Source: Deltaproteobacteria bacterium (GTDB taxonomy: Bacteria > Desulfobacterota > GWC2-55-46). Taken from it: a DNA stretch of 64,000 nucleotides. The translations under genes were made by a program, and so were the position numbers. The notes under the pieces are model-generated. The model was not told where the DNA came from. It saw nothing but the letters and a program-made list of their open reading frames with translations, and ran no database searches. Location of the stretch: NCBI GenBank assembly GCA_016234935.1, contig JACRNL010000005.1:62001-126000 (forward strand), read 5' to 3'. Of the stretch, positions 48,687 to 57,925 are shown piece after piece; positions within the stretch are counted from its first letter, which is position 1; each line of letters starts with the position of its first letter.

Positions 48687-49538
48687 ATGAACCCCGTAGC
48701 CTTTCGCGCCACCCTTTTAAACATCCTTGGCAATTCCGGCCTCTTCGCGCTGAAATTAACCGCCGGAATACTCTCAGGGTCCATCGCCCTCATTTCCGAG
48801 GCGCTTAATTCCCTCAGCGACATAGCCGCGTCCATCGCCACCTTCATATGCGTTAAGATTTCCGACAAGCGCGCTGACGAAGGCCACCCCTTCGGCCACT
48901 CGCGCGCCGAGCCTATCGCCGGACTTATCATCGCCGTTCTGGCGGGCATACTCGGCTTTGAGGTCATAAGGGCCTCGGTCGAACGGCTCCTCAGCGACAG
49001 GGCGCCGGAGATAGGCCTTTTCGCCATCGCCGTGCCGCTCATCACCATGGCCGCCAAGGGCCTTATGGGCCTTCACTTCAAAAAGGCCGGCAAGCTAATC
49101 AACAGCCCGGCCCTGCGCGCCACGGCAACGGACTCCTTTATGGACGTATTCATCGCCGTCGCCGCGCTCACCGGCATACTTGGCGCAAGGGCGGGATACC
49201 CCTTCCTCGACCCGGCGGCGGGCCTTGTAATCAGCGTCTGGATAATATACACCGGCTACAGCATAGGCGTTGAGAACATAGACTACCTGATGGGCAAGTC
49301 CCCTGAGCCGGAATTGCTCATGGAGATAAAAAAGGCGGCCATGCAATGCGCAGGAGTCATCTCCATAAACACCGTGCGCGCGCACTATGTCGGCAGCTTC
49401 ATACATGTGGAGATACACGTGGAGGTGGACAAAGCCCTCTCAACATACGATTCCCACGAAATAGGCAAGCAGGTCGAAAGAAACGTCGAGGCCATCAAAT
49501 CAATAGAAAAAAGCTTCGTGCATATCGACCCGGTGTGA
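48687..49538 (+). CDS. Cation diffusion facilitator (CDF) metal transporter
   Basis: 283 aa. Six transmembrane helices with the metal-site residues in SEALNSLSDIAASIAT (helix 2) and ATATDSFMDVFIAV (helix 5), the loop H-P-F-G-H, and a C-terminal cytoplasmic ferredoxin-like domain (SFIHVEIHVEVDKALS). Exports Zn2+, Fe2+ or Mn2+ in exchange for protons; metal not predictable. ATG directly follows the preceding TAA. Confidence 0.93.
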   Translation: MNPVAFRATLLNILGNSGLFALKLTAGILSGSIALISEALNSLSDIAASIATFICVKISDKRADEGHPFGHSRAEPIAGLIIAVLAGILGFEVIRASVERLLSDRAPEIGLFAIAVPLITMAAKGLMGLHFKKAGKLINSPALRATATDSFMDVFIAVAALTGILGARAGYPFLDPAAGLVISVWIIYTGYSIGVENIDYLMGKSPEPELLMEIKKAAMQCAGVISINTVRAHYVGSFIHVEIHVEVDKALSTYDSHEIGKQVERNVEAIKSIEKSFVHIDPV

Positions 49539-49547
49539 ATCAGAAAC

Positions 49548-49584
49548 TTGGGGGAACTTTCTGTAGAAAGTTCGCCCAAGCCCG
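49548..49584. repeat. Hairpin after the CDF gene
   Basis: AACTTGGGGGAACTTTCT / AGAAAGTTCGCCCAAG, an imperfect long stem; lies between convergent genes and may end both transcripts. Confidence 0.5.
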
Positions 49585-49609
49585 CTCAAAAATTTCTCTC
49601 ATGTCTTTG

Positions 49610-51310
49610 TCACAGGGTATATCTGTCCACAAGCCTTTGCCCAAGCTCTATTAACGCCGGGTCGGCGAGCCTTTGTTTGAATGCCGTGTCGGCTATGAGG
49701 ATGGTCTGCAGGTGTTTGATGCGCGTTGCGGCCGCAAGGAGCTTAAGGCACGCGTCCGTCAACTGCTCCGCGTTGTCTATGATAAGGAGCGTCTGTCCGC
49801 CGTGTATGTGATTTTGCGAGGCCTTCAGCTCAAGGCTGAGCAGTTCCTCCTTGACCGTGGAAAACCGTCTCGGCGTTCCAAGCTCCGCGTTTATTGCCTT
49901 TATGAAGTTAAGCTCTTTTTGCGCCGGACCGAGAACCGCCGCCGCGAGTATGCGCTTATCCGTAAGCGCCTTTAAAAGCTCAAGCATGACGGCCGTCCTG
50001 CCGGGGCCTTTTTCGCCCTCAAGGAGCGCCCCTGGTTTTTTCTCCACAACGCATCTTGCGAGAAAGGTAACGGCCTCTTTCTGCTTTTTGTTCATGGCGG
50101 GATATTTTGAACTCTTGCCGGTCTTTTCAATCTCTATGCGCTTCAATTCGGCAAGGGCCTTCAGCATCCACGGGTTTTTGGCAAGGGCGAAGTAAAAGGC
50201 CTTTTCCGCCTCTTCAAGGTTGCCGCTGTCAAGGGAGAGCATGCCGAGGAAGTACCACGCGTCTTCAAGCTCGTTGTTCAGGTCTATGGCGTCCTTTACG
50301 AGCCTCTCTGCGCGCTTGACCTCTTTTTCGCTGCCGCCGCTCCTTTTAAACACGGTCCATCCCAAACAGGCCCAGTATTCTCCCTCGAACGGGTTAAGCT
50401 CGGTTATTTCAGATAAGATATTCTCGGCAGTCTCAAAGTTTCCTTCATCCATGGCCCTTCTGGCCTTCATGAAAAGTATTTCCGCGTTTATCTTCACTTG
50501 GGCGGCCACCTCCGGCGCGGCGGCAGGCTGGCCGTATGCCTTTCTGTCGGAGACGGCGTTGTCAAATGCCGTTTCTATCTCATCCTTTACGTCCGCCCTT
50601 TTTACAAGCCCGGTGATGATGAACGTCAGCGCCAGGGCCGATGCCCTGTGGCTCAGAAGGTCGGTAGCCTTCAGGACTGCGGCGAGCGGCTTTTTGCCGT
50701 CAAAGGATTCAAGGAACCTTTTTACCTGTATAGTAAGGCCGAAGTCCTCCAGCCTGTAGGGTTTGACGTCCTTTGAGACCTTCAGGGGTTTGTCAAGGAA
50801 GTCCTTCAGGTCTTTTTGAAGCCTTGCGGCAGGATAAAAACCATGGTCTACGCCGTCAAGGATAAGCTGCGCGGGATGCATGGGAAAGTGCGTTATGCCG
50901 TAAGGGAGCGTATCTGCCTTTGAATAATGCCACTGGCCGTCGTTCCATCCGAAGGCCTTCCATATCCTGCGTTTGAGCTGCAGGACTAAGAAGTTTTCAA
51001 GCTCCGCCTCCGTGATGAGGCCCATTGAGATGAGCACCTCGCCGTGCTTTTTCTTTTGGGCGAGCACCGTCTCAAGGGAACTCTCGTAGTCCTTCTCCGT
51101 TATTACGCCCTCCTGCATGAGCAGACGCCCCAGGACATCGCCAAGGACGTTTGAGGAAGACGACACCGGCGCGCCGCTTGAAAAAAAGAAGCGTCTTTTT
51201 ACCTTTTCGCGCGATATCTCAAGCACGCCCGCCGCGTCGCCCTCCCTGTAAATGAGGTCAAGGAGTTTGGGCATCCCCGTCTGATTCAGATTTCCCTGAG
51301 TTTCTTTCAA
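49610..51310 (-). CDS. DUF4388 + TPR + degenerate AAA-type ATPase protein
   Basis: 566 aa. Residues 1-~60 are DUF4388-like (GNLNQTGMPKLLDLIYREG...GVLEISREKVKRRFFFSSG). ~60-250 is a GspE-N/DUF4388-associated helical region, ~290-400 has TPRs (AWYFLGMLSLDSGNLEEAEKAF). ~415-566 looks like an ExeA-type ATPase, but Walker A reads GEKGPGRTA with Arg in place of the Lys, and Walker B TLLIIDNAEQL lacks the usual second acid (E to N). ATP hydrolysis is therefore doubtful. DUF4388 proteins belong to gliding, polarity and social-signalling systems (known). Three bases after glnE. Confidence 0.8.
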   Translation of the reverse strand: MKETQGNLNQTGMPKLLDLIYREGDAAGVLEISREKVKRRFFFSSGAPVSSSSNVLGDVLGRLLMQEGVITEKDYESSLETVLAQKKKHGEVLISMGLITEAELENFLVLQLKRRIWKAFGWNDGQWHYSKADTLPYGITHFPMHPAQLILDGVDHGFYPAARLQKDLKDFLDKPLKVSKDVKPYRLEDFGLTIQVKRFLESFDGKKPLAAVLKATDLLSHRASALALTFIITGLVKRADVKDEIETAFDNAVSDRKAYGQPAAAPEVAAQVKINAEILFMKARRAMDEGNFETAENILSEITELNPFEGEYWACLGWTVFKRSGGSEKEVKRAERLVKDAIDLNNELEDAWYFLGMLSLDSGNLEEAEKAFYFALAKNPWMLKALAELKRIEIEKTGKSSKYPAMNKKQKEAVTFLARCVVEKKPGALLEGEKGPGRTAVMLELLKALTDKRILAAAVLGPAQKELNFIKAINAELGTPRRFSTVKEELLSLELKASQNHIHGGQTLLIIDNAEQLTDACLKLLAAATRIKHLQTILIADTAFKQRLADPALIELGQRLVDRYTL

Positions 51311-51313
51311 TGT

Positions 51314-54300
51314 CTACTCCGCATCAGCCTCGGCCTGCTCAAGCGTCCTGATGTAAATGTCCCTTACCTTATCGGAAAAATTTTTATAATCTTCAAGAAG
51401 CCTTCCGGCGGCGTCTTCGCCGGCGTATCCGGCCCTCTTCGCAAGGGACGATATCCCGGCCGGATCCGTGTACAGATAGCCTTCCGGCCTATCATGCACT
51501 ATCCTGAGCCTTGTTTCCAGAAGTCTGTAAAAAACGTACGCGTCCTTCAAGACCGCGTAGTCTCCGGGGCTTATTATCCCCTCCCCGCGCAGCCTTGCGA
51601 GGGCCTTTGACGTATATTGCGTGCGCAGGCCCGCGCGGCGCCCGTGCAAAAGCTGAAGGGCCTGCGTAAGGAACTCGATATCAACGGCGGCGCCCCTGCC
51701 TGTTTTTACATTATATCTGGTCCTGTCCTCTTTGGCAATTTCAGTCTCCATCCTTGAACGGATGCGGAGCATCTCCCTGACATCGTCTTTTCTCAGAGGA
51801 CGCGCATAGAGCGCTTCCCCAAGCTCCTTCAAGACCTCCTCCCCGAAGGCGGCGTCCCCGGCTACGCTTCGCGCCTTTATAAGGGCCTGCCTTTCCCAGA
51901 TTGACGTGCCGCCCATGTGGTATTTAATCAAGGCCGGACGCGCAGCCACGAGCGGCCCGGATGAACCTGAAGGCCGGAGGCGCGTGTCCACGCTGAACAA
52001 AGAGCCCTCCTTCGTGCGGAGCGTCAGGACGCTTATTATCCTCTGGCCGAGCTTGACGAAGAATTCGTGGCTTGAAATGGGCCTGGCACCGTCCGTCCTG
52101 CTGTCAGCGTCCCCGCCGGAATACACGAAGATAACGTCAAGGTCTGATCCATAAATCAGCTCCCTGCCGCCGAGCTTGCCCATGCCTATGACGGCAAACC
52201 TCGCGTCCGCCGGAGGCGGCAGGCCGTAGGTCTTTTTAAGCTCGCCGAGGGCAAGCTCATAGGCGGCCTCCAGCGCGGCCTCGGCCAGAAAGGTCATCTG
52301 CATGGAGACCTGATGGGCCGTAAGGGAGCCGAATACGTCGTTAACGCCTATCCTCAAGACCTCCTGATTCCTGAGCTCGCGCATGGAGCCGAGTTTTTCC
52401 TCATAGTCCTTTGCAGCGCTGTTTGCCTCGTCAAGGAACTCGCGGAAGAACGCCGCCTTTGTCTTATACGGCACGCTAAGCTCCTTTGAAAGGAGCATAT
52501 CGAGGCTTTCCGGACGCTCGATAATGCCCCTTGAAAGAAACGCGCTTGAGCCGAAAAGCGTTATGAGCTTATCGAGCGCCGCAGGGTTCTCGCCAAGCAG
52601 GGAGTAAAACAAAGACCGCGGCCCAACGGCGGAGATGAACCTCTCTATGTGCGCAAGCGCCATGTCCGGGTCGGGAGACGCCGCGGCGCGGGCAATGAAT
52701 GCCGGCAGGAGCCTTTCAAGCCGCATCTGCCCCTTTGAGCCGATGCGCATACGGGCCGGCGCGTCTTTAAGCAGGCAGAGGTTCTTATAGGCCGCGGACG
52801 CGTCCTTGAACCCAAGCGCCTGAAGGCGGGCATTTGCGTCATCTTCCGTAATGCCTGCCCCCGCGTGTCTAAAGCGGGGGTCGGAAAAAAGTATCCGTAT
52901 CTCATCTGGAACTTCAGGCGGCCCTTCTTCGGATTTGTAAAACAGCGACCTGTAGACCTCGTGCACGGCGCCGGTCATGCCGTCGTACTCCTCTTGAAAG
53001 GCGTCCACTGCCGATTTGCCGGGCGCGTCCTTAAACCCCATCATGCGCGCAAGGCGGCGAAGCTCCGCGGCGTGCTTTGGCACTGCCTGCGACTGAGCGC
53101 CCTCGACTATCTGTATCCTGTGCTCAAGGCGTCTTAAAAAGACGTAACCGTCGCGGAAGGTGGCGGCAGACAAATGATTAAGCAGCCCCTTTTCCCTTAA
53201 CTTCTCTATGGCTTGCAGGGTGTTTTTATCCCTCACCCCCGCGTCTTTGCCGCCGTGTATGAGCTGAAGGGCCTGGCAGAAGAACTCTATCTCCCGTATG
53301 CCGCCCCTGCCGAGCTTCACGTCAACGGCATCCGTGCTTCTCCTTAAAAGGCCGACGTCTATCTTCTCCTTCATGGCTTTTATCTCTTCGATAGCCGTAA
53401 AGTCCAGATGCCGCCTGAAGACAAAGGGGCGTATCATCTCAAGGAAATCCGCGCCCGTTTTTTTATCGCCGGCGACGGGCCTTGCCTTTATCATGGCCGC
53501 CCTCTCCCAGGGCTGGCCCCAGGACTCGTAGTAAAGCTCCGCGCTGTAAATGGAGCTTGCCATCTCCCCGCCCCTGCCCTCCGGACGCAGGTCAAGGTCA
53601 CACCTAAAGACAAAGCCGTCTTCGGTGACCGCCGAGATGAGCTTGGTTATCAAGACCGACGCCCTGACAAAAAATGCGTGGTTGCTTATGCGGGAAGAAT
53701 CCTTGCCGTCAACGCCGGCTGTCTCGCCGTTTGAAGATGAATAGACAAAGATGACGTCGATATCCGATGAAAAGTTCAGTTCCCTTCCGCCGAGCTTGCC
53801 CATGCCGATGACGGCCAGTCCCGCCTCCTGGCCGGTCCCGGCGTCCACGGGCGCGCCGCAGCTCTTCTTAAGGTGTTCAATGGAAAAGGCGAGCGCGGCG
53901 TCAAGCGCGGCGGATGCCAGATCAGAGAGCTCCGCCGTCACCTCCTCCACGGGGGAAAGGTTTAGAAGGTCCCTGCTCCCGATGCGCAGGAACTCCCTTT
54001 GCTTGAAGAGCCGCAGCGCCCTTGCCATGCCGTCGAAGGTTTCGACGCCTGTTCTGTTTTTTTCAAGCTCGGATAAAAAGAGCGCGGCGTCTTTGGTCTC
54101 AAAAAGGCCGCGCCCCATGAAAAGCCATTCGAAGTTGGCAGGGTCTTTTGCAAGGATGTTTGAGAGAAATGGCGACGAACCGGCAATGGTTATCAGCCGC
54201 TGAAGGTTTTCCGGCGCTTCCAGAAAATGCCCGAGCGTCTCTTCGGGCAGATCTTTTACGATGTTCTCAAGGTTATTGAGCGCGCCGTCCGGCGAAGGGG

Positions 54301-54475
54301 CGAGCGAGGCAAGGCCTGCGACCGAGCCGATATGCGGCGCAAAGGGTTTTATCCCGGAGATGATCCCGATGTTTTTAAGCGCGGCCTTAGTGTCTGAAAA
54401 ACCGAGGGAGCGCAGCATTTCCTCGGATGCAGCCGCATCTGCCGGAGGCCCGGCCCCATTTGGCGGATTATCCAT
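51314..54475 (-). CDS. glnE: Bifunctional glutamine synthetase adenylyltransferase/deadenylase
   Basis: 1053 aa, full length. Two nucleotidyltransferase domains, each with the sequence IGMGKLGGREL and an active-site acid pair (FSSDIDVIFVYSS near 240; YGSDLDVIFVYSG near 775). The N-terminal domain removes AMP, the C-terminal adds AMP to glutamine synthetase in response to PII. Residues ~532-541 (DPRFRHAGAG) between the two halves derive from an in-frame family-A hairpin at 52854-52880. Co-directional with the DUF4388 gene 3 bp downstream. Confidence 0.96.
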   Translation of the reverse strand: MDNPPNGAGPPADAAASEEMLRSLGFSDTKAALKNIGIISGIKPFAPHIGSVAGLASLAPSPDGALNNLENIVKDLPEETLGHFLEAPENLQRLITIAGSSPFLSNILAKDPANFEWLFMGRGLFETKDAALFLSELEKNRTGVETFDGMARALRLFKQREFLRIGSRDLLNLSPVEEVTAELSDLASAALDAALAFSIEHLKKSCGAPVDAGTGQEAGLAVIGMGKLGGRELNFSSDIDVIFVYSSSNGETAGVDGKDSSRISNHAFFVRASVLITKLISAVTEDGFVFRCDLDLRPEGRGGEMASSIYSAELYYESWGQPWERAAMIKARPVAGDKKTGADFLEMIRPFVFRRHLDFTAIEEIKAMKEKIDVGLLRRSTDAVDVKLGRGGIREIEFFCQALQLIHGGKDAGVRDKNTLQAIEKLREKGLLNHLSAATFRDGYVFLRRLEHRIQIVEGAQSQAVPKHAAELRRLARMMGFKDAPGKSAVDAFQEEYDGMTGAVHEVYRSLFYKSEEGPPEVPDEIRILFSDPRFRHAGAGITEDDANARLQALGFKDASAAYKNLCLLKDAPARMRIGSKGQMRLERLLPAFIARAAASPDPDMALAHIERFISAVGPRSLFYSLLGENPAALDKLITLFGSSAFLSRGIIERPESLDMLLSKELSVPYKTKAAFFREFLDEANSAAKDYEEKLGSMRELRNQEVLRIGVNDVFGSLTAHQVSMQMTFLAEAALEAAYELALGELKKTYGLPPPADARFAVIGMGKLGGRELIYGSDLDVIFVYSGGDADSRTDGARPISSHEFFVKLGQRIISVLTLRTKEGSLFSVDTRLRPSGSSGPLVAARPALIKYHMGGTSIWERQALIKARSVAGDAAFGEEVLKELGEALYARPLRKDDVREMLRIRSRMETEIAKEDRTRYNVKTGRGAAVDIEFLTQALQLLHGRRAGLRTQYTSKALARLRGEGIISPGDYAVLKDAYVFYRLLETRLRIVHDRPEGYLYTDPAGISSLAKRAGYAGEDAAGRLLEDYKNFSDKVRDIYIRTLEQAEADAE
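52854..52880 (+). repeat. Family A hairpin inside glnE
   Basis: CCTGCCCCCGC, GTGTCTAAA, GCGGGGG. The gene reads the opposite strand as PRFRHAGAG. Confidence 0.88.
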
Positions 54476-54533
54476 ACTGAATTTATATATAATTTAAGGG
54501 GAAAACGCAACAGGAGGTAAAAAGGCGGCATCT

Positions 54534-54603
54534 AATATTTCGTGTCAAAATATTTAAAGACATTAAAGTTCTTTGGACTTACCTTTCTTTCAAGAAAGGT
54601 AAG
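54534..54603. repeat. Family C repeat, copy 2
   Basis: ATTTCGTGTCAAAATATTTAA, then ACATTAAAGTTCTTTGG and the hairpin CTTACCTTTCTT/AAGAAAGGTAAG (54578-54603). Ends 4 bp before the clpB -35 box. Confidence 0.75.
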
Positions 54604-54607
54604 CGGC

Positions 54608-54636
54608 TTGACAAACGCTCTGAGCGCGCCTAAATT
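54608..54636 (+). promoter_or_regulatory. clpB promoter
   Basis: CTTGACAAAC with TTGACA 54608-54613, 17 bp, TAAATT 54631-54636. Nearly the same flanks as the hsp20 promoter. No CIRCE repeat. Confidence 0.6.
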
Positions 54637-54660
54637 AAAGATATGGCATAGGGGGGCGAT

Positions 54661-57240
54661 ATGAGGCTCGACAGGTTCACGATAAAATCCCAGGAGGCCG
54701 TCTCCGGCGCGCAGGCAAAGGCCGAGGCCGGCAAACGGCAGGAGATAGCCCCGGCGCACCTCCTCTTTGCGCTCCTTGACGACAAAGAGGGGACAGTCCC
54801 CGCGATATTGCAGCGCATCGGGATAAACCTGCCTCTTTTAAGAGGTCAGATTGACGAACTGCTTGAAAAAGCGCCAAAGGTATACGGCGGCGGCGAGACC
54901 TACCTTTCGCCCCGGCTTAAGGCGGTATTTGACGCTGCTCTGAAGATTGCCGCCGACATGAAGGACGATTTTGTCTCCACCGAGCACCTGCTCATAGCCA
55001 TATGCTCGGAAAAGGACGGCGACGCGGCAAGGCTCCTTGGCTCTCAGGGCATTACAAGGGAAGCCGTATTAAAGGCGCTCCTTTCCATACGCGGCACGCA
55101 GAGGATAACCGACCAGTCGCCTGAAGAAAAATATCAGGCAGCGGCCAAATACACCAGAGACCTCGTGGCAGAGGCGGGAGCGGGCAGACTCGACCCTGTA
55201 ATCGGCAGGGACGACGAAATACGCCGCGTCATTCAGGTGCTGTCGCGCAGGACGAAGAACAACCCGGTCCTCATCGGCTCGGCAGGAGTGGGCAAGACGG
55301 CCATTGTCGAAGGACTGGCGCAGAGAATAGTCGCCGGCGACGTGCCTGAGAGCCTTAAAAACAAAAGGCTTTTGGCCCTTGACCTCGGCGCGCTTATAGC
55401 CGGAACAAAGTACCGCGGAGAGTTTGAAGACAGGCTGAAGGCGCTCCTTCGTGAAATAACCGAATCTCAGGGCGAGATAGTCCTTTTCATTGACGAGCTT
55501 CACACGCTCGTCGGCGCGGGCGCGGCTGAGGGCGCGATGGACGCCTCCAATATGCTCAAGCCCGCCCTTGCGCGCGGCGCGCTCCGCTGCGTGGGCGCCA
55601 CGACCCTTGATGAATACAGAAAGCGGATAGAAAAAGACCCGGCCCTTGAAAGGCGTTTCCAGCCCGTCTTTGTCTCCGAGCCGTCGGTGGAGGACACCGT
55701 CGCCATACTGCGCGGCCTCAAGGAACGTTACGAGCTTCACCACGGCATACGCATATCAGACCCGGCAGTCACGGCCGCGGCCGCTCTTTCAAGCAGATAC
55801 ATCACCGACAGATTCCTGCCGGACAAGGCAATAGACCTCATTGACGAGGCCGCCTCGCGCCTTCGTATCGAAATTGACAGCATGCCGACGGAGATAGACG
55901 AGATAGAGCGCCGTATAATCCAGCTTGAGATAGAAAAGCAGGCCCTGCAAAAAGAGACCGACAAGGCGTCCATCGAGCGGCTTGAAAAAATAAAAAAGGA
56001 GTTAGCGGAGCTTAAAGAGCAGGCTACGCGGCTCAAGGCCCACTGGCAGAGCGAAAAGGAGTTAATCGCCCGCATCAGGCAAAGCAAAAAAGAGCTTGAA
56101 GAGGCCAGGTCAAAGGCCGTAGAGGCCGAGCGGCGCGGAGAGCTTGCTCTGGCGGCCGAGCTGAAGTACGGAAGGCTGCCTGAGCTTCAAAAAACATTTG
56201 AATCCAATCAGAAAAAGCTCGGCGAGCTTCAAGGCTCAAAACAGATGCTCAAGGAAGAGGTTTCCGCCGACGACATAGCCGGGATAGTCTCCCGCTGGAC
56301 CGGCATACCGGTTTCCCGCATGATGGAAGGAGAAAGGGAAAAGCTCCTGCGCATGGAAGAGGGGCTTAAAAAGCGCGTAGTCGGACAGGACAGCGCGTTA
56401 AAGGCGGTCTCAAGCGCGGTCAGGAGGGCGCGGGCAGGCCTTTCCGACGTGAACCGGCCAATCGGGTCGTTCATATTCCTCGGCCCAACCGGCGTTGGAA
56501 AGACAGAGACCGCAAGGGCGCTGGCCGAGTTCCTCTTTGACGACGAAAAGGCCATGGTAAGAATAGACATGAGCGAGTTCATGGAAAAACATTCCGTGGC
56601 GCGTCTTATCGGCGCGCCTCCGGGCTACGTCGGCTATGAAGAGGGCGGCTATCTGACGGAGGCGGTCAGAAGGCGGCCATACGCCGTCATACTCTTTGAC
56701 GAAATAGAAAAGGCGCACCCCGATGTCTTTAACATCCTTCTCCAGATACTCGACGACGGGAGGCTCACGGACGGACAGGCGAGGACGGTTGACTTCAAGA
56801 ACAGCGTCATCATAATGACCTCGAACATCGGAAGCCGGGACATAACCGAGCTTGGCGAGACTGATTACGAAGAAATAAGAAGGCGCGTCCTCGCGCTCCT
56901 TCGCGAGAAGTTCAAGCCGGAGTTTTTAAACCGCCTTGACGATACGATCATCTTTCACCCGCTTACAAGGGACAGCATGAAAGGCGTCGTCGAGATACAG
57001 CTTGGCCGCCTTAAGAAATTAATGCAGGCCAGAAGTATCGGCATCTCCCTGACGGACGCGGCAAAGGGGCATCTAGCGGAGGCGGGTTTTGACCCGGTCT
57101 ACGGCGCAAGGACGCTTAAAAGGCTTATCCAGAACGAAGTGGCCGACCCGCTGGCGGTAAAACTCCTTGAAGGAGAGTTCAGGGAGGATGACAGGATAAC
57201 GGTTGATTACAAAAACGGCGCGGTCACATTCAAAAAGTGA
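54661..57240 (+). CDS. clpB: Disaggregase ClpB
   Basis: 859 aa, full length. N domain ([20 protein letters not shown]), NBD1 with [13 protein letters not shown], a complete middle coiled-coil domain (~410-525), which separates ClpB from ClpA/C, NBD2 with [13 protein letters not shown] and [22 protein letters not shown]. It pulls polypeptides from aggregates together with DnaK. Promoter as above. A strong hairpin at 57216-57248 includes the stop codon. Confidence 0.97.
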   Translation: MRLDRFTIKSQEAVSGAQAKAEAGKRQEIAPAHLLFALLDDKEGTVPAILQRIGINLPLLRGQIDELLEKAPKVYGGGETYLSPRLKAVFDAALKIAADMKDDFVSTEHLLIAICSEKDGDAARLLGSQGITREAVLKALLSIRGTQRITDQSPEEKYQAAAKYTRDLVAEAGAGRLDPVIGRDDEIRRVIQVLSRRTKNNPVLIGSAGVGKTAIVEGLAQRIVAGDVPESLKNKRLLALDLGALIAGTKYRGEFEDRLKALLREITESQGEIVLFIDELHTLVGAGAAEGAMDASNMLKPALARGALRCVGATTLDEYRKRIEKDPALERRFQPVFVSEPSVEDTVAILRGLKERYELHHGIRISDPAVTAAAALSSRYITDRFLPDKAIDLIDEAASRLRIEIDSMPTEIDEIERRIIQLEIEKQALQKETDKASIERLEKIKKELAELKEQATRLKAHWQSEKELIARIRQSKKELEEARSKAVEAERRGELALAAELKYGRLPELQKTFESNQKKLGELQGSKQMLKEEVSADDIAGIVSRWTGIPVSRMMEGEREKLLRMEEGLKKRVVGQDSALKAVSSAVRRARAGLSDVNRPIGSFIFLGPTGVGKTETARALAEFLFDDEKAMVRIDMSEFMEKHSVARLIGAPPGYVGYEEGGYLTEAVRRRPYAVILFDEIEKAHPDVFNILLQILDDGRLTDGQARTVDFKNSVIIMTSNIGSRDITELGETDYEEIRRRVLALLREKFKPEFLNRLDDTIIFHPLTRDSMKGVVEIQLGRLKKLMQARSIGISLTDAAKGHLAEAGFDPVYGARTLKRLIQNEVADPLAVKLLEGEFREDDRITVDYKNGAVTFKK

Positions 57241-57248
57241 CCGCGCCG
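57216..57248 (+). terminator. Hairpin spanning the clpB stop codon
   Basis: CGGCGCGGTCAC / GTGACCGCGCCG with a 9-nt loop; TGA lies in the right arm. No T-run follows, so a stabilising 3' end is as likely as termination. Confidence 0.45.
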
Positions 57249-57400
57249 CTAAAGAAAAAATTATGGACTTGATAAAAACCCGCAGGTAGAGGCCGCTTCC
57301 CGCGCTGACTGGAGCAAAACCCCGTTTATGCCTCAACGCCTCCGCCTCATTCCTGCGGGCTGTTCTTCTTACTGCCGCCGAAGATGTAATCCCGCGCCTG

Positions 57401-57700
57401 TTACCTTCCCCAAACAGCCTGTCCGCCGCATCTTATTTCCTTTGCCCAGCTCTTTTCCATTACGCTGTAAACCTTCTCCGGGATCGGAACATATTCAAGC
57501 GACCGTGCCATCTCGGCGCCGCTTTTGTAAGCCCAGTCAAAGAAGTCAAGCACCGCCTTTGCATTCGCGCAATTTGTCTGCTTCTTATAGACAATGATAA
57601 AGGTCGCGCCGGCGCCGTTTATAATGGTCTCGGCAAATACGTTTCCCGCAAGTCCAAGGCACATAATGAACGCGGCCATAATATAAACTGTTTTTTTCAC
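57401..57700 (-). pseudogene. pstS: Internally deleted phosphate-binding protein PstS
   Basis: 99 aa. Signal peptide and first PstS strand (MKKTVYIMAAFIMCLGLAGN...ETIINGAGATF), then directly the C-terminal PstS part (IIVYKKQTNCANAKAVLDFF; WAYKSGAEMARSLEYVPIPE). About 200 or more residues of the usual ~270-340 aa binding protein are missing, including most phosphate ligands, while the frame is unbroken. It cannot bind phosphate as PstS does. In the same frame after the stop there is a further 17-codon stretch (RDYIFGGSKKNSPQE). It lies just downstream of a phosphate-type porin on the same strand. Confidence 0.82.
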
Positions 57701-57785
57701 CCTTTTTCTCCATACCTGCTTTTGGTTAAAAAGCGTGTTAATCTTCTTTTTAATTTGGCAGGGCGGAAGCCGTCACTTCCGTCCT

Positions 57786-57809
57786 GCCCCCTGAGGGGGT
57801 TCAACCCCT
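57786..57809. repeat. Family B palindrome (intergenic)
   Basis: CCCCCTGAGGGGG followed by TTCAACCCC, between the pstS remnant and the porin. Confidence 0.75.
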
Positions 57810-57824
57810 GCTGTGAGGATGAAA

Positions 57825-57850
57825 AGCCCTGTCCTATATTTTGGACAGGT
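57825..57850 (-). terminator. Possible terminator of the porin gene
   Basis: Minus strand CCTGTCC / GGACAGG with a short AT loop, followed by GCTTTTCATCC. Weak T-run. Confidence 0.4.
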
Positions 57851-57899
57851 TTACAGGGAGTATCGGCTCTCCCGGTAAACTTGATTTAAAAGCGCCACG

Positions 57900-57925
57900 C
57901 CTGCCCCGCATATCTAAAGCAAGGG
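57900..57925 (+). repeat. Family A hairpin, degenerate, abutting the porin stop
   Basis: CCTGCCCCGC, ATATCTAAA, GCAAGGG, ending at the base before the porin TGA (57926-57928). Confidence 0.6.
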
